Source: Hsuehochloa calcarea
Lineage: Eukaryota; Streptophyta; Magnoliopsida; Poales; Poaceae
Direction: 5' to 3'
Assembly: GCA_036346395.1 (NCBI GenBank)
Contig: CM070594.1
Span: forward strand, 25,515,385 to 25,579,384
Length of the DNA: 64,000 bases
Part shown: piece by piece, positions 24,600-35,904 of the stretch
Layout of the letters: the number at the start of each line of letters is the position of its first letter
How positions within the stretch are numbered: position 1 is the first letter of the stretch
Made by a program: the position numbers and the translations under genes
Notes under the pieces: model-generated
What the model saw: the letters and a program-made list of their open reading frames with translations, nothing else
The model's database searches: none
Told to the model about the DNA's origin: nothing

Positions 24600-26312
24600 C
24601 AAGTCACATCATGCGTTGACACCATCCTTTGTTTTGTCACGAATATTCAGTAAGAGACCAATCAAACTATCACATACATTATTCTCCACGTGCATGACGT
24701 CGATGCAGTGGTGAACTTCTAAGTGCTCCCAATAAGGTAAGTCCCAAAAAATTAATCATTTCTTCCAGATGTTCTTCTAACGGGTCCTCAAATTACGTCC
24801 CTTTCCAAGCACAACATCGATATCCTTAACCATATCATAGACCTTTTTCCCTTTAAAAGCCCTTGAAGGTGAACCACCCCCTTATTTTTGTCGAATTGTT
24901 TCTTCATCGTGCGGTATGATTGTTACTTGGGAAGGAACCTATGGTGATACATGTACATATTTTTTCATAAGTTGTTCAGGCACACACTCTCGGTATCATG
25001 TAAGGAGTACAGACATGCTTTGGGTCCTTTTGTAATGAACCTCGACAGGTTACCAAGGGCAGGAAAGTCATTGTTGGTGCAAAACAACATGGCGCGTAAA
25101 GTGAAGTTCTCTCATTTGTACGCATCCCATACCTGCACCCCTTCATTCCACAGTGTCACAAGACCTTCCAACAATGGTGCTAGGTACACATCAATATCGT
25201 TCCCAGGTTGCTTCAACCCTTTGATAAGTAGTGCCATCAAAATGTACTTTCGCTTTCTACACAGTCAAGGAGGAAGGTTGTACATACATAGATTCATGGG
25301 CCAGGTGCTATGTTGGCTGCTCATGTTTCCGAAAGGATTCATTCCATTGTACTCAACCCAAACCTTTTATTCCTCAGTTTCGCACCAAAGTCTTTGAAGC
25401 TCATATCAAAGTTTCTCCACTGGTCAGAATCAACAGGGTGTCTTACCTTTCTATCTTTCTTACGCTCCTCCGAGTGCCAACGCAGTAATAATATTGTGTC
25501 CTTTTGGTTGGCAAATAAACGCTTCAAATAAGGAATTATAGGCAGATACTACAACACGTAAGCATGAAGTCCTTGCTTCACCTCGATGCCCTCGCCGTCA
25601 TCGGAGTGATTCTTACACTTGTATGTCTGCATACTCTTTACGGTAGAGGATATAATCGTTCGAGCATGCATGTATTCTTTCTACTTCTGTTCCCAATGGA
25701 CAAAGAACCTTTTTAGTTTGGTAGGTGGTTATGGGCAACACGTTTTCCTCTGGAAGGATGTCCACTAGGAGACCTAGTAACACCGTGAAGCTCTTATCGG
25801 ACCAACCATTGCTTGCCTTCAATTTCAGCAGTTCAAGCACAAAAGACAACCTTGTGTATTCCGGCTTGCAACCCGGGAACAAAGGTTTCGCCGATTCCTC
25901 CATTAAGCCCTCAAATTTACCAAACTCTCTCTCACTATAGTCCCCTTCTGCATCGCATAGCATCTGATCTAGATTATCATCGTGCGACGTACCCTTATCG
26001 AAAGCATAGTCCACATCTGGTGGCATATCGTTGTCTCCTTCGATGATGTTACTATTTTTCGGTATAATCTGCTCTTCACTGTGACTGGTCCAACATGTAT
26101 ACTCCTTTTTCAAACCCCTTCGAACCAAGTGTCCTTAGATCTGCGCCTGGTTGGTAGACATCTTCAGATTATCACAATCAATGCATGGACAATACATAAA
26201 TTTTATCTCCCTATTCAAATATATCCTGCTAGGCAGCTTTTCTAAAAGTAGACACACCATCAATGCACTCTTCACTCACACGGTTCTCAACGTACATCCA
26301 ACTTTGGTCCAT
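23745..26312 (-). pseudogene. CACTA transposase (TNP2 type), N-terminal and central part
   Basis: On the minus strand a start ATG at 26310-26312 gives MDQSWMYVENRVSEECIDG, the start of the transposase-associated N-terminal domain. An in-frame TAG follows at codon 28 (26229-26231). 26128-25613 is the longest open stretch and contains LLKLKASNGWSDKSF and VLCPLGTEVERIHAC, hallmarks of TNP2 (transposase_21) proteins. 25527-24950 continues with the RFGLSTMEMNPFGNMSS, STWPM..YNLPPWLCRKRKYI and PGNDIDVYLAPL regions of the catalytic domain. 24473-23745 repeats the DUF4218-like part. The protein would cut and transfer the CACTA ends. Stops and frameshifts between segments indicate a pseudogene or sequence error; some gaps may be introns. 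Confidence 0.85.
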
Positions 26313-26487
26313 CTGCGCTACACACGTAATAAATTATAGATTAATGCATGCAACTACACAATACAAGGCAAATCAAAGTATATATACATGCTCAATCATT
26401 GTTCTATATATCGTAAATCTTAACTGCCAATTAATAACCTCTCCTTGGATGACAAATCTAGATTATATAATGCATATAATTAAAAGC

Positions 26488-27087
26488 AAATACTAACCTT
26501 AGATCACCAAGAATAAATAGATCTACAAACACACACTTGCAAATCTATTGTATTTAATTCTTTCACCGAATGCCCCAGTGCTGGTCGCCTCCTTCAAAGC
26601 AGCCGCACGCGCAGACGATTCTATCTGGATTCACTATAGACAGATCTTTCTAGAGTCAATCGGGACTACCAGATATTTAATTGCGCATATCACAGACTGT
26701 TCTTAAAAAGAAATATTTGTGATATGTATCACATACGGTTTTAAATAACAACCGTCTATGATAATTGTAGGCCTCACAAATGGTTATTGTTATGAACCGT
26801 CTGTGATAAATATCACACACGGTTCGTAACAACATCCGTCTGTGAAATTGTATACGTATCACAAACGGTTCTTAACAAGAAACCATCTGTGATATGCACC
26901 TTTAAATATCTGGTCGTCCACTCAGATCTAGATCTATATGTAGTGAGAAATGTCTCTGATATATATGATGTTGCTTTGAAGGAGGCGGCGGCCGGTTATG
27001 GTGCGCATTTAGTGAAAAAAAATACCATAGATTTTCAAGTGTGCTTGTCGATCTATTTGTTCTTGGTGATCTAAGGTTAGTATTCCT
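26488..27087. repeat. Long inverted repeat (foldback 1) upstream of the transposase gene
   Basis: The arm 26488-26694 pairs with 26884-27087 in inverted orientation, about 200 bp each. Shared stretches include ctaaccttagatcaccaag and gcctccttcaaagca. The loop of about 190 bp holds subterminal repeats. Transcription through it would give a long hairpin RNA. Confidence 0.8.
26685..26900. repeat. Subterminal repeat cluster in the loop of foldback 1
   Basis: Six to seven copies of the cacagacggtt / aaccgtctgtga motif, with variants such as catacggttt and acaaacggtt, lie between the foldback arms. Confidence 0.75.
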
Positions 27088-27089
27088 TT

Positions 27090-27525
27090 GTCTCTAATGT
27101 GGCTACTTTTAAGAAGACAGCGAGTACAACTTATAAGAAAGCAACCAAGCCCACCACGAAGCATGATCTTTTTTTAGTTGTCGTCCACCCAGTATTAGGT
27201 GGTGAGATGGTAGCCACAGCCAACTTCATCGAACCTGATACACTCTCCTGGCAAGTTCACCAAGACCAAGACCAGTACCAAGATCTATTCTAAGAGAATA
27301 CTAATGAAGTAAGAATGTGCCAAGCCGGAATACAATCACGATATGATTAGCCCTTGCATGGTCAAGAAGCATGCATGCTGCCAGTAGAGTGTGTCTGATT
27401 TGATAATGTTGGCCATGGCTGGGTGGACGATAACCGAAAAAAGATCATGCTTCGTGGTGGACTTGGTTGCTTTCTTAGGCGTACTCGTTATCTTCTTCAA
27501 AGCAGTCGTGCTTGCCAGAGACGGT
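27090..27525. repeat. Second long inverted repeat (foldback 2)
   Basis: The arm 27090-27260 pairs with 27368-27525. Shared stretches include agaaagcaaccaag, ccaccacgaagcatgatct and acactctcctggca, with mismatches. The loop is about 107 bp. The plus-strand ORF at 27099-27293 lies in the left arm; I do not treat it as a gene. Foldbacks 1 and 2 are adjacent. Confidence 0.75.
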
Positions 27526-27900
27526 TCTTTTTAATAACCGTTTGTGATACACATCACAGATGGTTCCAATTACAAACCATCTGTGATAAGTAAACATCAC
27601 AGACGGTTCTTGTTAATAACTGTATGTGATAATCATATATTACAGACTGTTGTAGTTTATAACCAGCTATGATACGTATCACAAACGGTTTATCCCACTA
27701 AACGCCTGTGATAAATCCTTCCATATCTAAAAATGTTCTGTTTTTCTCCTAGTAGCATTATATATCAGAACTTTTTTAGTGAAACTGTATACGTATCACA
27801 GACGGTTCTTAACAAGAACCGTCGGTTCAAAACTGTTATCTGTAATACATATCACAGATGGTTCTTAACAAGAACTGCCTGTGATATGCGCCATTAAACC
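27525..27900. repeat. CACTA right subterminal repeats, inner cluster
   Basis: Direct and inverted copies of the gacggtt / aaccgtctgtgat motif. Within it, 27670-27770 resembles 6440-6530 and 10545-10640 (a gtgata..tatctaaaaat tract), so it is a third copy of the same end-associated segment. Confidence 0.75.
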
Positions 27901-27902
27901 AC

Positions 27903-28065
27903 GGTAGAGGATTGGCTGTCATGGCAGAGGATTGTGTGCCATGGCAAAGGATTGGCTGCCATGGCAGAGGATTGTGTGCCGCGACAGAGAATTGTGTGTC
28001 ATGGCCGATGATTGTCTGCCCAAATCCTACCGCGGCAGAGGATTGGTTGCGTAAATCCTACCACG
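27903..28065. repeat. Minisatellite, about 20-21 bp unit
   Basis: Six to seven imperfect tandem copies of a ccatggcagaggattgtgtg unit. No coding sense is evident. It lies between two subterminal repeat clusters of the CACTA. Confidence 0.75.
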
Positions 28066-28127
28066 GATGGTAAAAGTAAGAAAAATTCTAAACCATGGTA
28101 AAATCCAAGCTATAGTAAAATCACAAA

Positions 28128-28290
28128 TAATTCTTAATACAAACCATCTGTGATGAGATACTTATCACATACGGTTTGTATTAAGAACCATCTATGATGA
28201 GATGCTTATCACAGACGGTTCATGATACGAACCGTCTGTGATATGTCATCACAGACGGTTTTTGTATGAATCCGTTTGTGATTCGCAGCG
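28128..28290. repeat. CACTA right subterminal repeats, middle cluster
   Basis: Five or six copies of the tatcacagacggtt / aaccgtctgtgat motif immediately upstream of the captured fragment. 28270-28340 resembles 10470-10540. Confidence 0.75.
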
Positions 28291-28362
28291 CGGGAGTACG
28301 GAAATTTTTGAACGCGTATGCGGGAAGCAAAATGTTATAGTGTTGTCCTTATATATTGAACG

Positions 28363-28811
28363 GTGGAGAAGATCGAGGTTGAACAGGACGCTACCAGGAG
28401 GGCGTGCAGGAGGAAGTCCAGGAGGGCGGTGCCAAAGTCCGCTACTGCGGCGGTGGCCGCAGACAAGGTGGTGGTGGTGGTGGCGGAGGAGGAGGACATG
28501 AGCTTGTTTTTGGTTCCGTCTCATACCGATGCCACTCACTGTATGTGAAACTAATCTCTTGCTGGTTGTTGTTCCCTTTTTCTTCTTGTCTGGGCAATTT
28601 TTCTATCCATTCCTTTCTAATTGTTCTTGCTTTGAATCACAGGAACTGACGTTGTTGAGCTGACTGGGTGGGAAGGTCTCTGTAAAAGGATCATCAAATT
28701 GTTGATGTGGAAGAACGTCGCGAAATCAGCACTCTGGTTCAGGCTGGGTTCCATGTTCTTCTTCTCTTGCTCCTTTTCAAGAGAGATTGTCTGTTCTTCT
28801 CTTCGGTGGTA
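28363..28811 (+). pseudogene. Captured reticulon-like gene fragment (two exons) inside the CACTA
   Basis: Exon 1 starts at ATG 28363 and encodes a basic then acidic stretch (RRKSRRAVPKSA, then VVVVVAEEEDM). A gtatgt donor follows near 28542, and the intron ends tgaatcacag at about 28643. Exon 2 encodes TDVVELTGWEGLCKRI, then LMWKNVAKSALWF and LGSMFFFSCSFSREI. This resembles the first hydrophobic part of the plant reticulon-like domain, as I recall members with SALWFGLGSM. Reticulons shape tubular ER membranes. The exon 1 reading frame meets TGA at the predicted junction, and exon 2 ends at a TAA after a short tail, so only a fragment is present. It lies on the strand opposite the transposase, with a tatata tract about 20 bp upstream. 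The reticulon assignment comes from remembered motifs. Confidence 0.5.
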
Positions 28812-28957
28812 AATATGATAGTCTGGTTACTATATAGAGGCTTCTAGCCACATGTACAATTCGATACACAAAGAACTAGCTAATCATTCTTTGCATGACC
28901 AGCAATTGATTGGTTTGGCTCAAAATCCAAAAAAAAAATTACAACAGAAAAAACTAT

Positions 28958-29190
28958 CACAGACGGTTTTGAACAAGAACTGTTTGTGATAATTACTATC
29001 ATAGACGGTTCTTGTTCAGAACCATCTGTGATAATAGACTATCACAGTCTGTGATACCTTTTTTCAGAGACGGTTTTCAAACCGTCTGTGATAACCGCCT
29101 ATTATCACAGACACATAAATCCAAACGATTCAGAAAACCGTCTGTGATGACGGTTTAGAGCCGTCTGTGATGAGCATTTGTGTAGTAGTG
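28958..29190. repeat. CACTA right subterminal repeats and terminal inverted repeat
   Basis: Copies of the tatcacagacggtt motif run up to the terminus, which ends tgtagtagtg at 29190, the inverse of CACTACTACA at 5886. Confidence 0.85.
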
Positions 29191-29320
29191 TTATAAGAAA
29201 CTAAATGCTGCACAAATTGCTACTGTGGCGCGATATGACGGTTTAGAACCGTCTGTGATGAGTCTTTGTGTAATAGTGTTACAAAAAACTAAATGCTGCA
29301 CAAATTGCTACTGTGGCGCT
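29148..29320. repeat. 88 bp tandem duplication spanning the CACTA right end and its flank
   Basis: 29148-29235 and 29236-29320 are near-identical. Each contains tgacggttta.., the terminal tgta(g/a)tagtg and then aaactaaatgctgcac of flanking DNA. The second copy has a mutated terminus (tgtaatagtg). Confidence 0.85.
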
Positions 29321-30069
29321 TATCGACATGCTCTTGCCCAGAACAGCATCATAACAAGTTTTCCTTGCTTCAATCACCGGGCAAAATTTACAAGAAAATT
29401 AAGTCCATGTCAAACGGACAGAGATGATGGGTAGATGAGAACATGTAGGAGGAAATGATGTATGTAGTTGAGTAGGCATGGTGCTTAACAAAATTTAGTT
29501 GAGCTAGATAAGATCAGCAGTTGATTTTGTTGGTTAGTACTTCGCAGCCACTAGCCAGTACCAAAGTACCCAGTAGGTGTACTGTTAATGGGAAGTTGCA
29601 TTTGCTGGTGCAATAGTAAAGACAAGTACTCGGAAGTTAGATTGGAAGTTAAATTTATCTTCCTAATGAAATATTGCATATAGCATGGTCTTATTCTTGA
29701 CCCTGCTAGCTCAGTAAAAACAAGTACAAGTAAGAAGACTTACTTTGTACGTTTATTCTATCTTGGAAGGAACAAGCAAGCAGGAGGGTTGCTTGATATG
29801 TGTAGTACAAATGAGGAGAAACTACAGAAGTTCAGGTTAAGTGACCTCGTGTTACAGAGCAGCCAGTTGATTAAATCAGAGTTATCACCCTGCATAGGTC
29901 AAATCACAGTCATCATTTTGCGGTAGTACATCTCCTCCCGTAGCTGCCTGCCTGCCTCCAACGCCAATAGGCTCCAACCATCATCAGATTGAACTCGATC
30001 GCTTGCTTGACGGTGAAAGTACGTCCTCACCTATGGCGCTTTATTAAGCTGAAATGGTTTTACCTGATG
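29321..30069. other. Intergenic DNA without a recognisable gene
   Basis: About 750 bp with no coding segment, repeat or clear promoter. It should be the original neighbour of the CACTA right end. It does not continue the LTR cut at 5885. Confidence 0.55.
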
Positions 30070-30867
30070 TGTAACATCCCAAAGTTGAGACTTGTTGAAA
30101 ATAAAAAGAAAGTTGAATCTTTATTTAATTTTTGTTGCTATTCAAAAAAATTGGCATTTATTGGATAATCTTATTATGGTTTTTGCCAAACAAATCTTGT
30201 AATAAAATGAATCTGGGAAACAAGAGCCAAATACTTGGAAACTAATTTGAGCATAATTTGAAATTGGATTCCAAACCGAAAATTGATATCCAAAAATAAA
30301 ATTAAATGAAGAGCAAAAATGTTAGAAGTTAAAATTTCGCATCCAAGTAATTGAAATCGAGAGTTCAAATTGGATTTCAAACTCAAATCTCGTTTAAAAT
30401 TCAAAATACATCTTGTGGGCATTCTTTTTCTCTCCCTTTTTCCTCCCTATCACTTCCATCCAGGCCCCACTCCTCTTTTTCCTCTCTCTCTCTTCCTTCT
30501 TCCTCCCTGCCTCGCCCTCACTCGGTCGCGTCGCCAGAGCGCACCCCCATCAGCGCTCGTCCTCGCGGGGCCCTGCGCCTGCCCGCGCAGAGAATGCCCA
30601 TGCCGTGCTCCCGTCGCGTCCCGTCTCTACCCGCGCCACGCACACACCGTGACGCCACTGCGCCCTCGTCTGTCGCTCCATCACCTGCTCGCCCCCATCC
30701 CGTCCCGTCGCCAACTCCTTGCCTTCTTTGGAGTCGTGAGCACGCCCATGCCGCCTGCGCTTTCGAACACCATGCCACACCCATCCCGCGCATCTGTCGG
30801 CTCCGCCTGCCCACGTCGCCCTCGCCCCGAGCGCCTCCAAGTTGCCAATAGCTCCATCTCCCCTGGC

Positions 30868-30874
30868 TATAAGA
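30868..30874 (+). promoter_or_regulatory. TATA-like box of the 30070 LTR
   Basis: The sequence tataaga lies in a C-rich region, at a place comparable to the TATA boxes in the other LTRs. Confidence 0.5.
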
Positions 30875-33832
30875 AGCCTCCCCGGACTCGCCATTTCCCT
30901 CTCCCTTTGTTCCTCCTCCCTCCCAAGGTAGTGGCCATGCTGCCCACGCGCCAGCCGCCACCACCTCCCCTGCCGTTCCGGCCACCACAGCGGAGCTATC
31001 TTCATTCCACTCGCGTCCAAATGTGTTCCTAAGTGACCACTCCTTCCCCTCTAATTTAATTGAAAATCCATGCGTGGAGCTCGCCGGAACGCCATTCTTC
31101 CTCCATTCTGGCTGATTTGAGCTCCCACCGCCGTCATCCCTTCCTCGGCACCCCTCGGGTCAATTCCTTGCAGCTGAAGCTTCACCTCGATGCCCTCAAC
31201 CTTCCCCAACCGCCGAATCAAGCTCTCCCCCAACCTAGGTTGCCGGCACCGTCGACCTTCTCGCGCCGCCCCTGGCTCTCGTCGCCAGCCTGCTTTTGTA
31301 CTCCTCTGCCTCCACGGACAGCATGGTGAGTTTCCTCTCCTCTCCCTCGTGCCCGTGCTCACCTCCCCTTCCTCTCCCCTCCCTCCGGCTGCCGTCACCT
31401 CCGTTCGGCCCCATGTCCGGCTGCTCCCGCCGCCGCCATCTCCTCCTCGACACCGCCCCGGCCGCGATGTCGCCTCCATGGGTCTCCTCCCCACCCCGGT
31501 GGCCCATTTTGCTAGTCCCCGCCGCCTCTCTGGCCGCCGCTCGTAGCCGGTAGGCCCACAGCCGTGCGCCTCCCCCTGGTTTCCCCTGCCGACAGGGCCT
31601 CCTCTGCTTTGCATGTGTACTACACTCTGTCTATCCCACTCTCTCTCTCTCAATGACTTGTGGACCCATTTTCTTTAAGAGATAATTGAGGCAGTAGTCC
31701 TTAGTTCATCTTGCAAATTGAAGATCATACAAAACTTTTGTGATAACCTCCAAATATTAACCCTCTCTGTAAAATAATGGTTATTTGGTTGATAAAAATT
31801 AATTTAAATAATTATCCATTAATATTTCAAAACTAACAGATGCAAGAACTTAAATTACAATATCAGGCGATAGAATTTAAAGCTATTCAAGAATAATTAT
31901 GATGCTCTCAATATCTTGCTCTAGAAACTTGAATTATTGACCTGCAGATCCTATCAAATATTTTTTTGGTCCAAATAATAACCATCTTATCTTTGTCCCA
32001 GATCTAAAATTATCAATGACATTTAAAAATAATTAGTGTAAGAATAAGTCCGACAAAAATAACTAGTGGCATCTCCAAACCCCCAAAAATCATGAAGACT
32101 CTTAAAATGGTGATTTAATAATCAAAGATATAATTTGAATTTTAAATCCTTAATATTTATCTCAAACATAACATATTGATATACGTATATCCTTGTGTAA
32201 GCGACGAATAAGTTAAAGAAGAAGTAATTAACCAATATGCCTTTGCTATCTAATTTAAAATGCAAACTTAAATTAGAATGCTTGCTAAAAGTAAAATCTT
32301 GCCCAAATATCAGTCATCCTATCTTTATCTCTGGATTTAAATCACCAGTGGTAATTAAGAATAATTAATGTATCAACAATTCAAGGCCGAGCCATGACAT
32401 TCCCAGATTGGCGATATCTTGCCATCTTCCAGTCCAAAGTGGAATATTCTTGTAAGTGACCCATCAACTTTGATCCTTCCTTGTTTTCCTTCCCGGCAGA
32501 GTTTCTCCGTCGTTTTTCCTTTTCGCTTAAATATCGTTTAACTTTGTCGAACATCCCCTATTCACTAAATCTTCTATCATATTCTCAACCATCGCAAAAC
32601 TTAAACAAGCGCAATTGAATTTAATTGGAGTTTTTAACTTCTTTGGATTTATTTGGTTTCTCGATCATTATCGACTTCTTTAGATTTATTTGGTTTCTCA
32701 ATCATTATCGAGAAATTAGAAGTTGAAGCCCCGAAGAAACAATGACTCGAGTAGGATCAAGATTCACATAAAGACGAAGACCAAGAATTTAAGACCACTC
32801 ACTGAGAAGGCGTAGAGTAAGATCAAGGCCGCCGTTGATACTTTGATTATATTGAACCTACATTTTATGCAAATTATATATTTTTAAATAGCAAATTGCG
32901 TGCTTAATTCCTTATGCAAATGTATGTCAAATCTTTAAGAGTTAGTTACATGCCTACTTGGTAATTAAAAAATTATTATACCATCCTTGACAACTTGAAT
33001 CCCCTAATCCTTGTCACCCTAGATAATTAAGTGGTAACTTTACTAGTTTTGGTTGTATTTAAGTGAAATGCTAGTCTTGCTTAAGTACCGGGGTATTTAT
33101 TTACCCTAATCATCAACTCATAATCATGAAAGTGTTTTGGGCAGTCATTGTGCGTAAATGACTGGAATGATGAGATAATGTATTTTGCTCCTAAAAAACC
33201 ATATTAAATTGCTATTACCACATCTGGGTGGATGGTATGATGGTGGGTGCTAACGTAGCACGAGAGTGGTTGGAATATGGTATGAACCGCCCAGATGACC
33301 TTAACGACTTAATCTTGTTATGACCTCCCATTGTAAAATAAGTATATCCACAAGTCTGTATAGTACAACTTGGCTTACTAAATTTAATAGACCCTGAAAG
33401 TCATCTCACTTGAGGGGGAACTTGGTAGTGCAAGCATTAGATATGTTCTAGCTTGAATGGGACACCGATGTAAGGTGAAGCTGCCAGCTTCGCTAGTTGT
33501 TGTGGTATAGTCCAGTTGTGCTAGTCGTTGTGGTGAACATCCGGCACAACTTATGGGACCCACCGCGTATGGGAGCAACCCATATGTGTGAAATGACAAA
33601 AGGGGTGAGATGATTTGAAAGATTACTATGATGATCTCTCAACTACATGACCAAGTAATCATGTGGAGCAACGAGTTAATTGTCTCTTTTGGGTATAGTA
33701 TACAACCTCTAGAGAGTATAAACTGTTTAAACAGCCATACCTATGGTCAAAAGCGGACATGAAAGCTTACTAGTGTTAGTTCTATTTATAAAACTTTGTG
33801 GGTGGGATGAAAGATATGTTGGGCTCATCTAG

Positions 33833-35904
33833 TGTAATACTCTGAATTATTACAAGAAAGAAAGCTCTCGAAAGAGAAATTAGACATAAGAAAAATGGGG
33901 TTTCTGCAGTTTTTCGGCAACCCCGGCCTTGGCCCAGGAGGCCCATGAGGGGCCGGCCACGTATAAAAGGAGGGGGAAAACCCTAATAACACTGTAGCAA
34001 TCCCCCCTCCATGTTGCTCTACCAAGATGAGGAGAAGAGGAGAAAGGAAGGAGAGGAAGGAAGAAGAAGAAAAGAGGAGGAAGAAAGAGGAGGAGGTAAG
34101 AGGAGAAGGGCGTGTACACGCAGCGAGGTGTCGATCTCCAGCGATTCGTCAAGGGTAACCTCGATCCCCGATCGCTCAGTAGATTATTCAATTTGTTTTG
34201 ATTATGTAGGTAGTAGATCAGTTCTGTCCAGTGTGTTGCACGGCCAGTTTGGACCTCTTAGATGCCGATCTGAAGGTTCTCCCCTCCTAGAGAATTGTAG
34301 CCACGGTTCTTAGCTTTCCATAGCCACCAAGATCATTAGATTCCGATCTGTGGTTCAAAAGTTATGATAGATTCTTTATTATTGTTCTGAGAAACCTGAC
34401 GAGAATTGTTAGTATAGTTTTGTTTAATGAAATATAACTTGTTTAGGATCAGATTCGGATTTATCACCCCAAACTATTTCTGTAGATAATTTTATCATCT
34501 TTCCATATTGATAAAGAACACTCAAATTGGATTTATAGATTAAAAGTTATGTCATATTCTTCTCTGTTGTTCCGTTCATCTGGAAAGATGTCTGTCGGGC
34601 ATTTTCACCTGCTGTTTAGTAAAATATTTTGGCATAATTAGGAAATCATGTCAACTAGAGTTTTGAAGTTTTGCTCGTTAAGTTTCACTGGGCACTGGAC
34701 TCATGTCATTCCGAGTTCCAGATAATTAGATATGAATTTTTCCGTGTCGCTGTCCAGAATTGTTTTAGATAGATGAATTGTATGTTTTCAGTTCGGGTCT
34801 ATTCGATGTATTGGGTAGTCAGGGGGTATTGTAGATCACCGGTGGCACTGTCATATCATGTTGTTCTTATTTTTAATACGTAATTGTGTAGGCGGCGGGG
34901 CGACGAGTGTAGGAGCACCTTCGTTGCCTCTTAGCACGTCACATCGCGGAAGGCAAGTACAATGTGTTAAGATATATTGGTTTCTGTTGAATGTTTATTG
35001 ATGTGATGTTTATGATCCATGTTCATACTCTATGATATACATTTCGTTCTTAATTGATAATCCATGTGGATGAAAGTGGTGACATTCATTGCATATGTTT
35101 CATTCCATTCATACGTTGTTCAAGTTCCGTCTACGGGAGTGGAATTGTAAAGACCCATCAATTCCAGTATGGGCACTTAAGACCCACCATTCCAATTTGG
35201 GAAATTTCGAACACCCGTATGAAACGTTCATCATACGGTGATTGGATCCCCGGACTTTGTTAAGTACGGGCTTAGGTGAACATCGACGGGTGTGTCACTC
35301 GCTATACCGGTATGAGCATGTGTGCAGTCTATTCCTTTCAATGCATCCATTCATTCCATTCATACACATCAGTTTTGAGAGATAAGTTCATAGTTCGTAT
35401 TGAGATTGACTTGTTCATAACCTTGTATGTTCAATTGTGTACTGTGCTTGCTGAGTTTCGACTTATTCTTATTTTCTTTATTTATTTAGGTGATCGTTGA
35501 TGATGGCTTTGTTGGGAGGGAGTAGACATGCACTATTCATTCACTTCACCATATTCAAGTTTCAATAATATAATTTGGTTCTTGTTTTCCATTCGTTAAG
35601 TGATGAACTGTATTAAATAGAGTTTGAGGTTGGATGATATCTTTCTTTATGTTGAGGATGATTAAATAACTGCTTGTGATCCTTGGTTACTCCTTCGATA
35701 GGATCATCTAAGTGGATTCATTAGACTTGAATAATTGAAGTTTGTGAACCGTCGTTGGATTCAGATTATATTCTTCTATTTGTTCCATTACATGTTGACT
35801 TCATTATGCCATTAGATGAGTTATTGTTTTAAATTCTTCCGCAATGTGGTTGTATGTTAGTCTTTTAGGTAACATCTTGGCTTCCGAATAGCCAGGGTGT
35901 TACA
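33833..35904 (+). mobile_element. Solo LTR (gypsy-type, 2.07 kb) nested in the 30070 LTR
   Basis: It starts tgtaatactctg and ends cagggtgttaca, imperfect inverted ends of the TG..CA type. Flanking 5-mers are tctag (33828-33832) and cctag (35905-35909), a 4/5 target duplication. It has a TATA box tataaaa at 33962-33968. There is no primer binding site or coding region, so it is a solo LTR left by LTR-LTR recombination. The lysine-rich ORF at 34011 and its minus-strand shadow come from an (AGG)n-like purine tract. Confidence 0.75.
33962..33968 (+). promoter_or_regulatory. TATA box of the nested solo LTR
   Basis: The sequence tataaaa is followed by gagggg- and ccctaa-like leader sequence. Confidence 0.6.

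Larger units (their letters stand above)
5886..29190 (-). mobile_element. CACTA (En/Spm-type) DNA transposon, interrupted by a gypsy element
   Basis: The left terminus reads CACTACTACAGAG and the right terminus ends tgtagtagtg, the expected inverted CACTA termini. Both ends have arrays of subterminal repeats with tatcacagacggtt / aaccgtctgtgata cores. The interior encodes a TNP2-type transposase and a second gene with a Ulp1-like domain, both on the minus strand, so the promoter side is the right end. After removing the gypsy insertion the element is about 11-12 kb, normal for an autonomous CACTA. The 3 bp outside each end (gct on the left, tta on the right) do not match. The right end is also part of an 88 bp tandem duplication. 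Confidence 0.88.

Noticed and set aside
28238..28501. Plus-strand ORF with a poly-Trp end
   Set aside because: It runs out of frame over the (gtg)n tract of the captured exon; the frame from 28363 fits the splice structure better.
3235..30069. Idea that the LTR cut at 5885 resumes after the CACTA at 29191
   Set aside because: No LTR end motif or primer binding site and no similarity to the corresponding part of the 30070 LTR was found in 29191-30069.
30351..31653. ORFs up to 220 residues on both strands
   Set aside because: C-rich LTR promoter; all frames are open by composition. The LTR copy at 38636-38898 shows the frames are not conserved.
34011..34313. Lysine/glutamate-rich ORF
   Set aside because: It comes from an (agg/gaa)-rich purine tract just after a TATA box in a solo LTR. 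No domain.
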